Source: Trichostrongylus colubriformis (taxonomy: Eukaryota; Nematoda; Chromadorea; Rhabditida; Trichostrongylidae). From it: a DNA stretch of 64,000 nt. The stretch lies in assembly GCA_963978905.1 (NCBI GenBank), contig OZ022256.1:38984001-39048000 (forward strand), given 5' to 3'. Positions within the stretch are counted from its first letter, which is position 1. Each line of letters opens with the position of its first letter. The notes beneath the pieces were generated by a model. It searched no databases and had not been told where the DNA came from. It worked only from the letters and a program-made list of their open reading frames with translations. The position numbers were made by a program, and so were the translations under genes. Below are positions 22,601 through 37,600 of the stretch, in pieces.

Positions 22601-25600
22601 TGCGATTGAGCATCTTTGGAAGGGACTTGAGTGTCGTACAAGACACATTCAAGTGAACAATTGCGATGAAAAGTTAGATATTTTGTTCAAAGAATAGGTT
22701 TCAATTCCTCAGTCCAAAATTAATGCTCTGATCGATTCAATGCCTAGAAGGTGTATGGCTGTTATCGATTCACGCTGTTATCCAACGAACTACTACTTTT
22801 CGTCTAGTATTCCGACTTTATCAGGTTCGATTTTCTTTGTTGTTAGGAAGTTTCCAAACTTTTAATGCACATAAACAGCATTTCCACTATTAAAATTTCC
22901 ACTGTAAAAAACGGCACTACACATTGTGTTCTCTACTTGATTCTATGCCTAATCTGCGAATTTGAGGCAACTCGAACGTTTCGTAGTCGAGGGAGGTTTA
23001 AAATTCGAAAGTTTCCAAACTTTTGACCGCTATTGACCGCCTTTTGACCGCATATCCCAGTAGCACGCCATTCATATCGCAGTATAGGCTTCATTATTCG
23101 GACAGTAGGTGTTCGTAATAATCAAGTGGGAAAACTGATATTGTCAGTATAACCCTGAGGAAAGAAAAAAACGAAAACCCAGACGCACAGTGCGGAAATT
23201 CTACAAAACCTTCTTTTGAAGCGGCTAGTGTTACACATAAACCAGCATAAATCAGCTCGACCAACTTCGCAGGCATAACCCTATATGAGCGAGGAAAATA
23301 GAGGCCGAGAGGTTCTATGAGAAGATGCTTCTGTAGGAAGAAAAAAGAGAAAGAATTCTTCGTGGTGGACCAAAACACACAGGTTTTAGGTGTTACATTC
23401 CTGGTCCATCACATCGCCCTAAAGCGCATTACGCAAGACATTGAACAAGCTGTTGACAATCAACGCTGAGTACTCAATATTTGTAATAATGAGAAGAGAG
23501 CGAAAATCAGTTTGCTTCAACATTCTTCTAATCACAAATACATTAAATGCGTTCGAAATACCCGAAAGTAGTATATCAAATATCTAGCTTCACGAAAAAT
23601 GGGGAGTCTAAACTATATGATGCTGCCTTCCAGTCACATAGGTCTTCCTAATGCCAGGAAAAACTAGTTCGGCCCCTGCAAGGCTTAAATTCCAGTATTC
23701 AGAGACTATAAATTTGGTTTTTTTAATGCTTAGAAACAGAAGGTAACATCATATGATACTCGTCGATAAAGCAAACTTTCGAGATCTGGAAGTTCCAATT
23801 TTTCCCGAACATGGAATTAAACCTTGACTATGATTGTATGGAAAAGTCTCACGGAGCAGTAATTTCGTGAAAACCTGTTAAACTTTAATTTCGCTCGATA
23901 CCTTTAGGTGAACCGACTCCAAATCTGTGACACATATATTCAATGTCTTGCGTAATGCGCTTTAGGGCGATGTGATGGACCAGGAATGTAACACCTAAAA
24001 CCTGTGTGCTTTGGTCCACCGCGAAGAATTCTTTCTCTTCTTTCTTCCTGTAGGAGCATCTTCTCATGGAACCTCGCGGCCTCTATTTCCTCGCTCATAT
24101 AGGGCGAAGCTGTTATGCCTGCGAAGTTGGTCGAGCTGATGTATTGGTCCATGTCTAACACTAGCCGCACGAAAAGCTGTTGAGTCCGTATTCTACCATA
24201 TGCAAGATAGACAGGGTAAGAGCTGAGCGTACCTCATCGCGAATCCCGTTATCTAATTCCCATGAGATTTGATATCGTCAGCGTACATCTGCACCTAAGT
24301 GAGGGGTGCGTTTTTAGTCTAGAAGGTAAATCATAGCCAAAAATACGATAGGTGGCAATACATCTCTTGGAAGCACACCACTCGGACAAACGAGACAACA
24401 AGAAAACGAACTTTCAACTTTGACGCATATTTCGTTCCCTCAAACATGATTGTATTCATATCAGTGAAGTTATTGAGCACGATAACTCACAATGTCCTTT
24501 TGGAATGCGCCATTATTTGAATGAAGCTCGTCGACTACTTTCTCACCTATATGGCTTCTATAAGAATGCGAATGGATTATGCGTCCTTTGAAATGTTGCT
24601 GACCAGACCATGGCGCTGGCATATTTGGAATGGCATGATGTCCGCAACACAAAAGCACTGCATCGAACACCTCCGAGTTTTTCGCTCCAGATCTGCAACA
24701 CAATCTTGTACAGTGATATGTGTAAGAAACAGACCAACTTACGGATCCTCGTAAAGGACATTCCATTGTCCAGTTTTTTCGTAGCTATTCGCTCTTTCTA
24801 TATTCAGCACCTTGTGGTTGAATTTGATGAATCTCTTGAGGTCAAAATGATCAGCGTACGACAAAAGGTACCTAAATCGTGTATTTACCTGCGAGGGTCA
24901 AGTTATCGCTTGTGACCCACGTAGGTAAGCATGATGCACTCACTTGTACAATTCAGTGTGGTGCATGAAATTTGCAACACTCGGCTCCGGAGGGAAATCG
25001 GAGTAAGCTGTCATCTCCTTCGACGTATTTAGCACAGTAGTCTTCATCACGCAGGAATCTTGAAAAATTTAAGAGCATGATAGTTATAGCGGACCATCTT
25101 TGTTCCCACCACCATGATTTTTGTTACTATATCAATCGGGGAGGACGTTACTGATTCTTGAGCAGTTACGTGGCTTTATAAGAATTATTCGCATAGCAAT
25201 TATCTGCAAAGTGCTCCCACGATCATACAAGGCTACTGTGAGCGAAGGTTTATATATACACAAGTTATATCTTTGGATCTCTCTTATGTACAGTGGAGGA
25301 CGCGTGGGTCTTCACCCAGGGGAGGGGTAGGATGGGCTGCAAGGGGTTCCATTCTTGTAGAACGATAAGCGACCACTACAACGATATTGTTTATTCATTT
25401 CGGAGCTGCTCCAGAGTGTCTTAGCCGTGATAGCGTTCATCTCCGCTCAAGGAGAGGGAATGTTAGGAGTCACCTTTCTATAATTTTAACAACGCAAAAT
25501 ACTAAAAATAATCGAGAAAACACTGCCCTTAGCTTTCCCCATGAGCCTTGTAGGTTGGTCTTGAGGAGCGAGCGTTATTTTCGCGTACGCAAGGAACACT

Positions 25601-28600
25601 CCGAGGGATCCAGGGTAACTCTACTCCTGTGAGTCGTTCCGTCACATCGATCTTGAATCGTGCAGCGATTTAGTGGGAAATGTGCCGTCAGCAACGGCAG
25701 CCATCAGGGCTCGAGGTATTCTCCCTTTTGAGTGTTTTCTAGACGGGCGATTCACCCTATTCCATATTCGGGGACGACTCATACAACGCTTTGGCCCTCA
25801 GAAGTATCAGCGAAATTCATTGTTGAATCACAGCGGACTAAGACTGAACTTTGAACGGAAATATGCCGTGAGTTTCTGATTTTATGCTTTGTTGTCCGTA
25901 CAGATTTAGTCCATTCATTCATTTATAAACACCTATTTTAGCACTTTATGTTCCCTGGTGCTTATGAGTGCAAACACTTGATACTTGTCAGTTTTATAGG
26001 TTGCTCGTTTTATGATTGTCAGAACTCATAACGCAGTTACAGGACTCGAAAGTGTCGGGTGTGGATCAGTTCATCTCCTCGAGTTCCATAGTGCGGGCTA
26101 GTGGGGGTTCACATTGTCTGACGGGTACCGCTGACTTGCAACATGGTGTATCGGCCGGTGGTATTGGGACTCGAAGGGCCACTGATTATAAGTCGATGAT
26201 CGAAACGGCCATCATCACACTACGGTGAGGCCCTGACCCCCCCCCCCCCCCCCCCGCTCACACACACACACCCCACCTCTACAGCTATGGCACTACAGAT
26301 ACGCATAACACATCGAGGCATATAGTACAGGGTGACTCTGGTAAAACATTGAGCGTACGGAAACCCGTACGTTGTGATCCGACTAAACTGTGGCAACTAG
26401 CCAGCCAAGCATCCCAATGCGCGGGATTTCCTGAGTATTGCAACACCTCTCGCATTCGGAGCAGCAGAGCTGAAGTGAATGGAAAAAGGCAGAGCTAACG
26501 CCGTAAATTTGGAAGCATCAGATGTTTTAGCCTTCACCAACGGGCAGCATGTATTGGTGATGGTTGCAGCATTATCCTAAGAGGAAATGAAAGTAGGCTG
26601 GGGGTCTAGGCCGCCAATTTAACTGGTTCCAAACATTAGGCGCATCAGGAGAGGTACCTCGTCCCATGTTTCATGTGGACTGGCCATCCAATGATGTAGC
26701 TGATGAACATGGTGTTATACAGATGTAGCCTATTTGCTCGACGATGGCTCATGCCATAGGGCAGCCACTTTTACCCTTCCCTTCAAATCAGCCTTGCTAC
26801 TCTGTCAGCCCACGTGTCAGCTACCCCACCTGAACCTTATAACTAACTTAATTCATGCCATGAAGTTCATTCTAGTTTTCTAAACTGAAGGCAACAAAGG
26901 CAAAGAGAGGAAAGGAGTAGGACAAAATCCGCTCAACTATCATGCCCACTTCAGACATTCAGCAAATCCTCCACAATAAATCCTGGCTCAACAAACTAAA
27001 CTTAATGTGTGTAAGACAATGTGAGACTTCCAAAGTTTATTCCAAAAGACTCAAAACAGCTTTCGCAAAACCGGTTGCAAAAAATGGTTGCAAAAGAGAT
27101 TTGAGCCTCATAGGCAAGCTTTCGGTGCCTAGCGCCTTTGTCAAGCCTAAAAATGTGCAAATTAGATGTTACTTATTGACTCTGTTTGAGAGTCTACAGT
27201 CTTTTTTGTACTTAATTAACTTACTGCTGCCACAGGACAACTGTACTTACCGCCAATGGGTGTCCCTGGTACTGGAACAGAAGCAGAAACGGCTGACCCA
27301 CCTTGACTTAACCCTTAAATAGCTCAGATGTGCTATGACTGTGATGATACTTGATATCACATTCATTCCACAGTGCATAACACTGTAGTCATGTGATTAG
27401 CTCAAGAGAGTCACGTAGCTCATCTCTGCTATTCTTCTGGGGATAACCTTATTTTCAGTGTCTCGAGGATTTTTCTTTCCACAGTATTTTCGATGGAGCG
27501 GTGTAGTGCTTCAAAGGTAAGGGTGGGGGTGCTTTGCACGCATGCTTTTGGGTCCTATGCTTGGAGAAACTGTTAACTGAATATGATGTTGGATTTTGTG
27601 AGGCACTGCGATGTTCGTCAGTGCAGTAGCTGCAACCGTCCCTCTCGCATTTTTCCTCATGGGCCTAGAATACGTAAGCAACCGTTTTAGATTTGGAGGT
27701 GGTTTGAATATAAGCTTTAAAGGGAGCAAAGACTTTCTAGCCACGCTGTCGACCTTCCATGCCGTCTTTTCTTTGACATACGGCATTGTCATGGGGATGC
27801 CGTCCACACTGCAATACGGTCTCCATGTTCCTACATTTGTGCGTATGTATCCGTTTTCGCCCAGTATTCGTTCCACCAACGAATCTGCTCCATTCGAGTT
27901 TTGGCAGCAAACTTTGTCCTTGGTCAAAATAAGATTGTGGACCACGTTGGCCTTCATGTAGGCAGGGTGACAACTCCTGGCATGCATAATAATGTTTTTT
28001 GACGCCGGTTTCTTGTACCAGCAGAGCTCCTTGCCTCCTCCGTTTGCTTCAACTTTTGTATTGAGGAAAGGAACAAAGCCGTCTCCGTTTGGCTCTTCCA
28101 CAGAGAATTCGATATTGGGATCCTGCGAATTTAGATTTTGTAGTGTGTCTTGCAGGTCCTTCGAAGAAGCGCCGACAATAAACACATCGTCAATATATCG
28201 TTCATAATATAATATTCCAGTTGTGAGCGATCTACGCTCTATAAGATCCAGATATACATTTGCTAGTAAAGGTGCTAAACGCAAAGCCATGGCTAGCCCG
28301 CGGTTTTTTCTATATAGTTCACCATCCAATTGGAATATGTTGCATTCCAAAGTTGCCACGAGTGATTCCCGAAGGTCCCTTCCCTTAAGTCCGAAGGTGT
28401 AAATACACTTTTATGCTGTCACCAAAGAGTAATGAGGGCTCCTGAGCCTGCCAATGAGGCTCAAAATCCAACATCATATTCAAGTAACAGTTTCTCTGAG
28501 CATAGGACCCGATAGCATGCCCGCGAAGCACCCCCACCCTTATCGTTAAAGTACTACACCGCTCCATCGGAAATACTGTGGAAAGAAAAATCCTCGATGC

Positions 28601-31600
28601 ACTGGAAATAAGAAGGTTATCCCCAGAAATAAATAGCAGAGATGAGCTACGTGACTCTCTTGAGCTAATCACATGACTACAGTGTTGCACTGTGGAATGA
28701 GTGTGATATCAAATATCATCACAGTCAGCACATCTGAGCTATTTAAGGGTTAAGTCAGGGTAGGTCAACCACTTCTGCTTCTGCTCTACCAGGGACACCC
28801 ATTGGCGGTAAGTACAGTAGTCCTGTGGCAGCAGTAAGTCGATTAAGTACAAAAAAGACTGTAGACTCTCAAGCAGGCATCGTCTCTGAATAACATCTAA
28901 TTTTCACATTTTTAAGCTTGATAAAGGCGCTAGGCACCGGAAGCTTGCCTATAAGGCCCAAATCTCTTTTACAACCGGTTTTGTGAAAGCTGTTTTGAGT
29001 CTTTTGGAATAAACTTTAGAATTCTTACATTGTCTTACACACATTCAGATCAACATGAGGCTTCGGGACAAGACAATGCTTAAACTAAACTTAGAATTAT
29101 TGTGACTTTACATGGATTCAAATGAACTGACTGACTGTTCTTTCGTGCTTGCCTACAAATCATACCCGTTCGCGTATTGCAGTATACACAGAAGTTCCAT
29201 TCAGGAACCCTCACTATGCTGTTCGTCACATATGCGTCGTAAACTATGATGGCATCAGATTCTCTCGCAGTACTGTGCAGATACATGATACACTCGCAGC
29301 AACAATGTCAGGTTTAACCACAAAATTTGGGATTACTTGTGTCTACTGGATACAATGTCACCTTCAGGTTTTGTGAAAGGCCAAATTGCTGAGGCTGCAA
29401 ATACTTTGCGGGCGAGAGCTGAGTCAGTCGATAGGACACATAAATGGAGCTGTCTACTATGTAAAGATTGGCGGAGACCCACAACTTTTACAATGGAAAT
29501 CTTATCTACAAGAATATGATAGGTCTAAAACGTTTGATTAAGACCATAAATGATAAGTGGCAGCGTGCGGAGTGTTACGTCAATACCATAACGAAGGATG
29601 AAAAACGCTACGATCTCTTAAAAGAGTTTCCTGATCACTGAGAGACCATTGAGTGTTATGACCTCTTATAAAATAGAAACTTCTGTTCAGTGAATTAGGA
29701 ATAGCAATAGCTACTTCTCACAAGAATTCATTGAACAAAAAATATGTATAGCCCATTGAACAAAATAGTCTGGTGGTATCACTCAATCACGCGGTTCAGC
29801 CACCCAAGTTGGACCTCCTTAACTTTTAACCGACCATGACGCCTCCCCCGAGTTATGGGAACCGTACAATGCCGCAGTTTATGTCAACCCCGCCTTGTCC
29901 CTCTCGGAAATTCATGCACCTTAGAAGTATGTTTAGGGGAAAAGCGAAGGATCTGATAGCTTCTGTTCGTTTATCCTGTAAAAACTACCATGGAGCAGTA
30001 GATCTCCTACATAACATGTATAACAGACCACACGTGCTACGAAACAAGCTGGATTAAGAGCTAGAGATGTTGCCTCTCGCAGACAATGCGCCGGCTGATC
30101 AGCTCTGTACTATATGAGTTAAACTCAAAAACGTAGAAGAAGAACAGGGTTCCACTTCTACAATGCGCATCTTCCGCTCAAAATTTCCTCAGAACAAAGA
30201 GAGAAAATTAGAAGCTGGATATAGGTATGACCACTGGACCATCGAAGGCCTAATTTGTGCCTTCACACAAGTTATCGATCGGTTCGATGTTATGGAAGAC
30301 ACCGGTCCGATACCGCTATCCACCTCGTATCCATCCGCTATCAATAAAACATGGACAGTGCACGATACACCAAGAATCCAGAGACAGGGAGATACTGCAA
30401 AGGAAGAGAAGTTAGTCCACATGGGCTTGTTCCTTTGCCTAGAGGTACAAGAGCGAAGGAATCTTGTTGTGCCTTTTGTATTTGAACGTTCACAGTGCTC
30501 CGGAGTGTACGAAGTCGCATCTCCTCACGCTAAGAGAAAGATGGCAGAGGAGCTTCACTCATGCTGGAAGTCTTCGGAAGGAGGACATCGTATTTTACAG
30601 TGCAAAGTTCGGCCATGCTAAGTCAGTAAATCTCTCCTTGTTATTTCGAAAGTAGATCCCCTAGTACCAGTGCATCCAAAGAGCCAACGACAACCAAACA
30701 GAAGGAATTCTGTCGGCTGCTCTGCTCACTTTAGCCTTGGGAACAAATCCAGGAGCAATTCGCGTTCTCAAAGCCCGAACAGCAAAGGATCGTTCTCGTT
30801 CTCCAACTTCGCTTCCTGTATCCTCCTGTCTTTGGATTCTTCGAGTATCGTGTAGCTGTCCATGCACTAGTGATAGCGAATCGATTTGCGAGAAGAGGTG
30901 GACAGTTTTGGCCATAAGGAATACCTACAAGCCATCGCCGAAAAAAATTAAAGCGTCTGCATCGAATTGAGGAACCAGAGTTGATCCGAAAGTAGGGGAC
31001 GTTGTGCTGATTAAACAGGAGAACATGTCGAGATCAACGCGGCCACTCGCACTCATGGCCAAAATATATGAGTAGATATAAATATAACTGTTCAGCAGGC
31101 TGATCGGTAAACCCGCGGCACCACCGGTGTCGGCTCCGAGTTGGCGCCGGTGTCCGCGACAAATTGACGCCGGTGTCGACGACAAATTCATAACGCAAAA
31201 CACTCCGTTTGCAAAACACTTGACCCAATCACACTACAGTATGATGACAGCAGCGAGAGCCCTCCACGGGTCTTGGCGGACAGCCAAGTCAGCTTGCCTT
31301 GAACGTTTTTGGTTATTCGGGACGTGGGAGGTGGTTCACTGTGCTTTTAGCAAGCGAGTATGACTTGCAGTTTTATGACACATATTTCTTAATTTTTATT
31401 TCGAACCTGCACCAGAAGTGACTCAAGCCCGTACGACTTCTAAATTTGAACTTCGAGAAAACCCATCTTTTTGACCAAAGAAAGGTTGGTGTCTTCTCAG
31501 TTGTTCCGAAAAGCTTTCTGCAAGGTCGCTATTCGTAATAACGAGTAATGTTCCATTTAAATGCTACACCACCGAGCAAAAAGTCGATGTCTTCAGAGCA

Positions 31601-34600
31601 GGTTTGGGAATGATATTTATCGTATCGTATTAAAGCCGTATCGATCGAAATGACGTGGTGCTTGACGTGTTAGCTTTCGTGGTAAACAGGTCCACCCGTC
31701 AGTATCGATTGGAATGAATGCTACGACTGAGTCACCCTACCACTGCCTTTAAGCTATGGGATATAACGATTGTACTGGAACTGGAAGTATCACAAACAAT
31801 CCTCGTGAATCGCCAGAACTAGTTTTGATGTATTTTCCTACGACTGTGTTGTCGATCTCTTCAATAAAGTTGTGACGTTATTATTTTCGCAGTTTTACAC
31901 TTTTTCACACAGGTTTCGGGAATATCGTGTCGTGTCTAAGTCAGACATGAAACTACAAACCATACTCGCGTGCTAAGCGCACAGTGGACCATCGGACGTT
32001 TCGGATAACCAAAAAATAGTCAAAGACAGCATAAGAGGTGTTGCAGGAGTAGGGTGCAGTCTGTTCCTGCCTTCGTTTTGCTGGTTGCCGATTGCTAATA
32101 AGGCACTTCATCATCAGTGGTAACAAGAACTCTTGGCGATCAGGGTTACGGAATCACGTGCGCAGGTGTTGAAGATGATGTTGGAGGGAAGCATGCACGA
32201 CGTTATGTTACTGTTAATCCTCAGTCATTAGTTGCAGGTTCAGGAGAGGTTCCAGACTGAGACATATCCTAAAGACGCAGTGCCAGCAACTGGAAATGAT
32301 GCAGAACCTCTTGACTCGAACAGCCGAAAGCAAAGCTGTGACAACACCTTCGCCAATAACTTCAATTCCATCGGATCCATATGGTGATTCCCTAAGAGAC
32401 ATTCCAATCCGTATACGATGTCAAAGACAATGAAATTTTCGTATCTTGTTTCAAACGTTACGGACCTGTCATAGATGACCGTGGTAATACGTTGTTAGAT
32501 GATGGGAAACACGACCTAATCATAGATAAACTGGATAATTCCACCCACAGGACGTATTCGGAACACCTCTTACCTCTCAAACCAAAGGATACTGGCTTTT
32601 CTATGACGATCTACAATCTGACAAAACTGCTTGAACCCAAAAGAACCCACACTCGTCGACGTTTCGAACTTTTGCAAACAAAGTGTTCTCCGTTGACTCA
32701 TTCATATATACGATACCGTGATTTCGTAAACACGATGAAAAAAAAGAGGAAGCCGTAGTGAAAGATGTGGAGAGTGACTCACTGAAGTGTATTGTGTTCA
32801 TTGCCGGCCTTCCCGCCCCTTCACATCTGGGTTGCGCCTTCGACTTCTGAATCGTCTGGACGGACAGAAGGGAGCGAACCATCCCCAATTTTGGACGACT
32901 TAATCAACGAATGTGAAACATTTGTTACACTACGCTACGAGAATCGCAACGGAGCAGAAGTGGTCAACGCCCCTCATCAAAAGCAAACGATGGTCGCCCC
33001 TCACGAAGCGTCCGATTCCGGAAACATTCTTTTACCGTAACCGTCATTCCAAGTCTATCACATTCTGACTCAGCAAGAAGGCTCATCTGTCTAGGCAAAA
33101 GACTAGGATCAGACGGTTGCAATGGAATTGCGATAACAACATACACTAGAACATTCGTGAATGTATGTATCAATGATAAACTTACTCGTCTACAACTTGA
33201 CACATGATCAGATATCACAATAATTTCACGCAAAACGTGGAAATCGACTAGATCACCCAAGCCTGATCGGATAACAGTTCCCGTCAAGACAGCTGATGGT
33301 TCTCCCGTGAATATTCTTGGACGTTCCGATACTGATTTCATTGAATACGATCGACATTGAAAACCAACCTCGCGGAAGCTATTACGTAACCAGATCGACA
33401 AATCTGGTAGGATTGGATTGGCCCTCCAAACTGACAGATTATCGTCAACTAAAGGAAAGATCCCATTGCAACAAAACAAGAGTCGACATCGAGACATGGC
33501 GCAACGACATAATTTCTCACCTGAAGACCAAATTCAGTGATGTTCCCGAGTCTGTCTTGGACTTGCACAAAGATGAAGGACAGACTATTTCTTTGTTCCG
33601 ACGCTCGACCTGTATATCGTCAAAAGATACCCGTACCATTTTCGTCGCAAGCAGCTGTCGATGCTGAAATTTACCGCCTACTCAAAGAAGGTGTCCTTTC
33701 CCGGTCGACGATTCCACTTGTGCCGCTTCTATAGCAATTGCGAAGAACAGCAAAGGTATCAAACGGATTTGCGCCGATTTTTCAACAGATGTAAGTGGAT
33801 CGCTGATGCTCAATCAGCACTTTCTCCTCACGATCGAGAAGATTTTCACAAAACTGAACAACGATCAATTTTTTCTAAATACGAACTTGCCGACGCCTAT
33901 CTACAAGTGGAGAATTTCAAACAAGTTTAGATTCAATGATCGCTGACCTTCCCGGCGTCGCTGCATATCTGGACGATATCATCGTTACTGGAAATTCACA
34001 GGAACAACATGTCGGGTTTTGGAAGCTTTGTTCCAAAGCATGGCCGACTACGGTTTCCGTGTGCGCCTAACCAAATGCAACTTCCTAATGTCCAAAGTAC
34101 GATATTTTGACAATATCGTAGACAAAAACTGACGACGACCAGACCCTGAGAAAGTGCGAGTATAACTGAAATGCCAGCTCCGAAGGATGTGAATCAACTT
34201 TGCTCACTCCCAGAATATTAAGCTACTACAGCGCATTCCTCAAAAGCATGCGTCATATACGCACCCCTATGGATGCTCTGTTGAAGATGAATACTCCTTT
34301 TTTGTTCCACTGAATGTCGGAAAGCTTTTCAAAAGGCCAAGGACGTTCTGACCTCACCTGCTGCTCACTCATTATAACAATGAGTTGAAACTCATTGTAG
34401 CTGCTGACGCATCCGACTATGGTACTGGAGCGGTCATTCGACACCGTTCCGTGATGGAACGGAAAAGCAGTATATCATGCTAGTAGAAACTTAACAAATG
34501 CAGAAAAGAAATATGTTCAAATCGAGAAAGAAGGACTCGTATTAGCGTATGCCGTACGTTTCATCGATATCTGTTCGTACAACACTTTACCTTTCCAGCG

Positions 34601-37600
34601 ACCACAACCATTGCGATTTTCGGCAACAAAAGTGGAATACCAGGATACGCAGCAGACGTTGATCCGTTTGCCCCTCATATTTCTTAATTACGATTTTGAA
34701 ATCGAATACAGGAAGACCTCAAACTGCGGACAAGCCTAAGCACTCTTGCGACTTATTGCTGAAAACAGGATTCATCCTGAAGTTGTCGTCATCGGACGAG
34801 CTGTACGAGATGTGGAAGCTACATGCTAAGCTGTCAGCTACGCCAAACCAGTCTCAATTGAAACAGCGGCTGAAGAAAGTTCGAAAGATGAAACTTTGAA
34901 GAACGTCATGGAGTACGTTCTCAATAATAAATGCCCAATCTCCACAGAGCGAATCGCGCTACAACACTCTTCGCCTTTCTCTTTCACTACAGCATGATTG
35001 TCTTTTCTTCGAACCAAGAGTCGTAATCCCATCCGTACTAAGCCATCGTGTTGTAAAGCTTTTTCTCGAAGGTCACTTCTGTCGTCGTCGACGACGACCC
35101 CTGCTATCTTCTGTAATCGTCAGACCCCTCTCTCCCTCGTTGAGGGGGGAGGAGTTGGGCAGTGCGGCCAAAGTAAGCACTCCTCTATTTTACGGTGATA
35201 GGGAACGGCGCCCTCACCACCTCTCTCGATCTCGCACTCTACGTTTTGATAAACAATTCCACTGAACCGCCTTTATTCATTTATTACATCGCAAGGGCCA
35301 CCATACCCTAGAGTCTCACGCACCCATCTACACATCTGGTGCATCGGCCTAACAGCCAATTCTCCCGCGTCAAAGAGTGATATCTTTGGGGCCTGGAGCA
35401 AAGACTCAGCTCTAATACGAGCAAATCTTACGGTCCATTTTACGACCTAGAATCTTAACTGATTCGTCCCGCAAAAGGGAAACTCCCGTACCACGTACCT
35501 GGAGACAATTTCTGTGATTATTACACGCAGAAACTAATTCTAACTTCGGAAATCGCGCAAAAATGGCGTTGCACTTCCACAGAATTCCAATCGTTAACAG
35601 CGCAACGACGCTGAAAAATCTGGTCACCAGATATAAACAATACACAGCTAGAGTAGAATATCCGACGATAGACGAAGATAGCTACGAAATGTGTAAAGAA
35701 ACAACATCACTGCTACAGAGCGGTATAAACCAGCTTAGAGAAGGGAAAGAAAATCTCACGAAACTCTATAATGAGATACGAGAAGAGTACAAAAATTGTA
35801 AAACAAAGTCCGATAAAAAGGATTTAATGCTAGAAATCGAACAAATCGAGCAAGAGTCGCAACTTCATCAAGAGCTAGCCAGCGCAGACGAACTAATTTT
35901 TATGCTGACCGCGAGGCATGATGAATCCAAATGTATTAGGGATAGAATGAGCGTGAGACTTGGCTACATGTCTCAAAGTTTCCTAATACGACAAAACGCT
36001 TCATCTGACAGTCCGGATCACCCAATTGATCAAGCGGAAAGTTCGGCACACATCGAAGCGAGTCACAGCAGCGAGAGTGGCCACCACCAAGGTTCTTCTA
36101 ATGTAGCTGCTTTTGAAAGGATCGAGAACAATATAAGGCCATTTCGATCTATCAAGCCTCCACAAGCTAGTTTGCCCAAATTTTACGGCAATGTGGAGGA
36201 CTTCTCAGAATACTGGGCTATCTTTGAGACACTTGTCCATAACAGTCAGGAATTAGACGTTATGGAAAAGATCCTTCTATTGAAGGAAAGCCTTAAGGGT
36301 AGAGCCGAGGCATCGATAAAAGGAATAAAACTCGTGCCACAGAATTACGAGTGGATAATTCAAACGCTAAAAGAAAACTACTGCAACAACTCCACTAATA
36401 GATCGCAGGTAGTGCAAAAACTGGTCAGTCTGAAACCTGCAAACGATTTTTCGGACAGCTGCTCATCTGTTTTCGATCAAATCCAAATATTAATCAATCA
36501 AATTGTGTCCGCCGGTTACGATGTGCGGAAAACCTGTGATCCCATGTGGTGCGAGACCATACTATCGAAATTTCCCCATGACATTGTAAAACCGGTACTA
36601 CTATCAAATCAAGAGCAAGATAGTCAAACAATCGGTAATCTCATGGGTCACTTGAAGAAAGAGATTGCCGCTAAAGGCTACATCGAAAACAGACTCGGCC
36701 ACAAGCATACCAGTAAGGTCAGCAATCCAAAAGATAAGTACGTCGGGCCACGTTCTTACTCCGGTGATCAATGTCTGTTTTGCCAAAAGGGCAATCATGC
36801 TTCAATGACCTGCAGGACAGTCACCGATCAAGGGACTCGCCGAAAAATCTTAACAGACGGCCGACGATGCTGGAAGTGTTGCTCTAGCAACCACAGCAGC
36901 TTTGAATGTCAGAAGCCTGATTGTTCCCAGTGTGGACAAGAGCATCATCCAAGTTTATGTTTCAAAAGGGAACTGAACACTCCTGGACATAATTATACTC
37001 CTTGGAACCCTAATGAAATGAACACAAATCTGACTCAAACTTCTTTCGGATCTTTTCCTGCACAGAATGGGAGCCAGTGGCAAAACAATAGGCCATTCAC
37101 CACCAACATACATACTGAATCACGAACACCACATTCGATGATTCCGCAACAAGATCATGGCACCACACAGCTGGTTCTCATGACCGCTGAAGGAAATCTC
37201 TGGGACTTCAGAAAACGTGAGTACAGAAAAGTGCTATTTCTTTTTGACTCCGGCGCTCAAAAAACAATGATTGAAGAAAAACTGGCCAACGAGCTAGGTT
37301 TGCCGAAAAATTCAGCTAAGATGTGCACAATGTCAGGTATCGGGGGCTACCTTGAGAATTTCAAAAGTAACCCGGTAATGGCAAAACTGAGTACAGCCTT
37401 CGGCGAGGATATTGAGTTAAATATTCAGACAAAGCCGGTAATTAGCAACGGCTTTCCAAGTGTTAAATTGACCACAACAGATATCACGTTTTTGAAGGAA
37501 AATGACATCTGTCTAGCTAATTCAAAGCTACGCGGAGAACATCAGAGACCTCAAGTTCTTATTGGTCTGGATTACTTCCATGATCTAATGCCCAGCCCGA

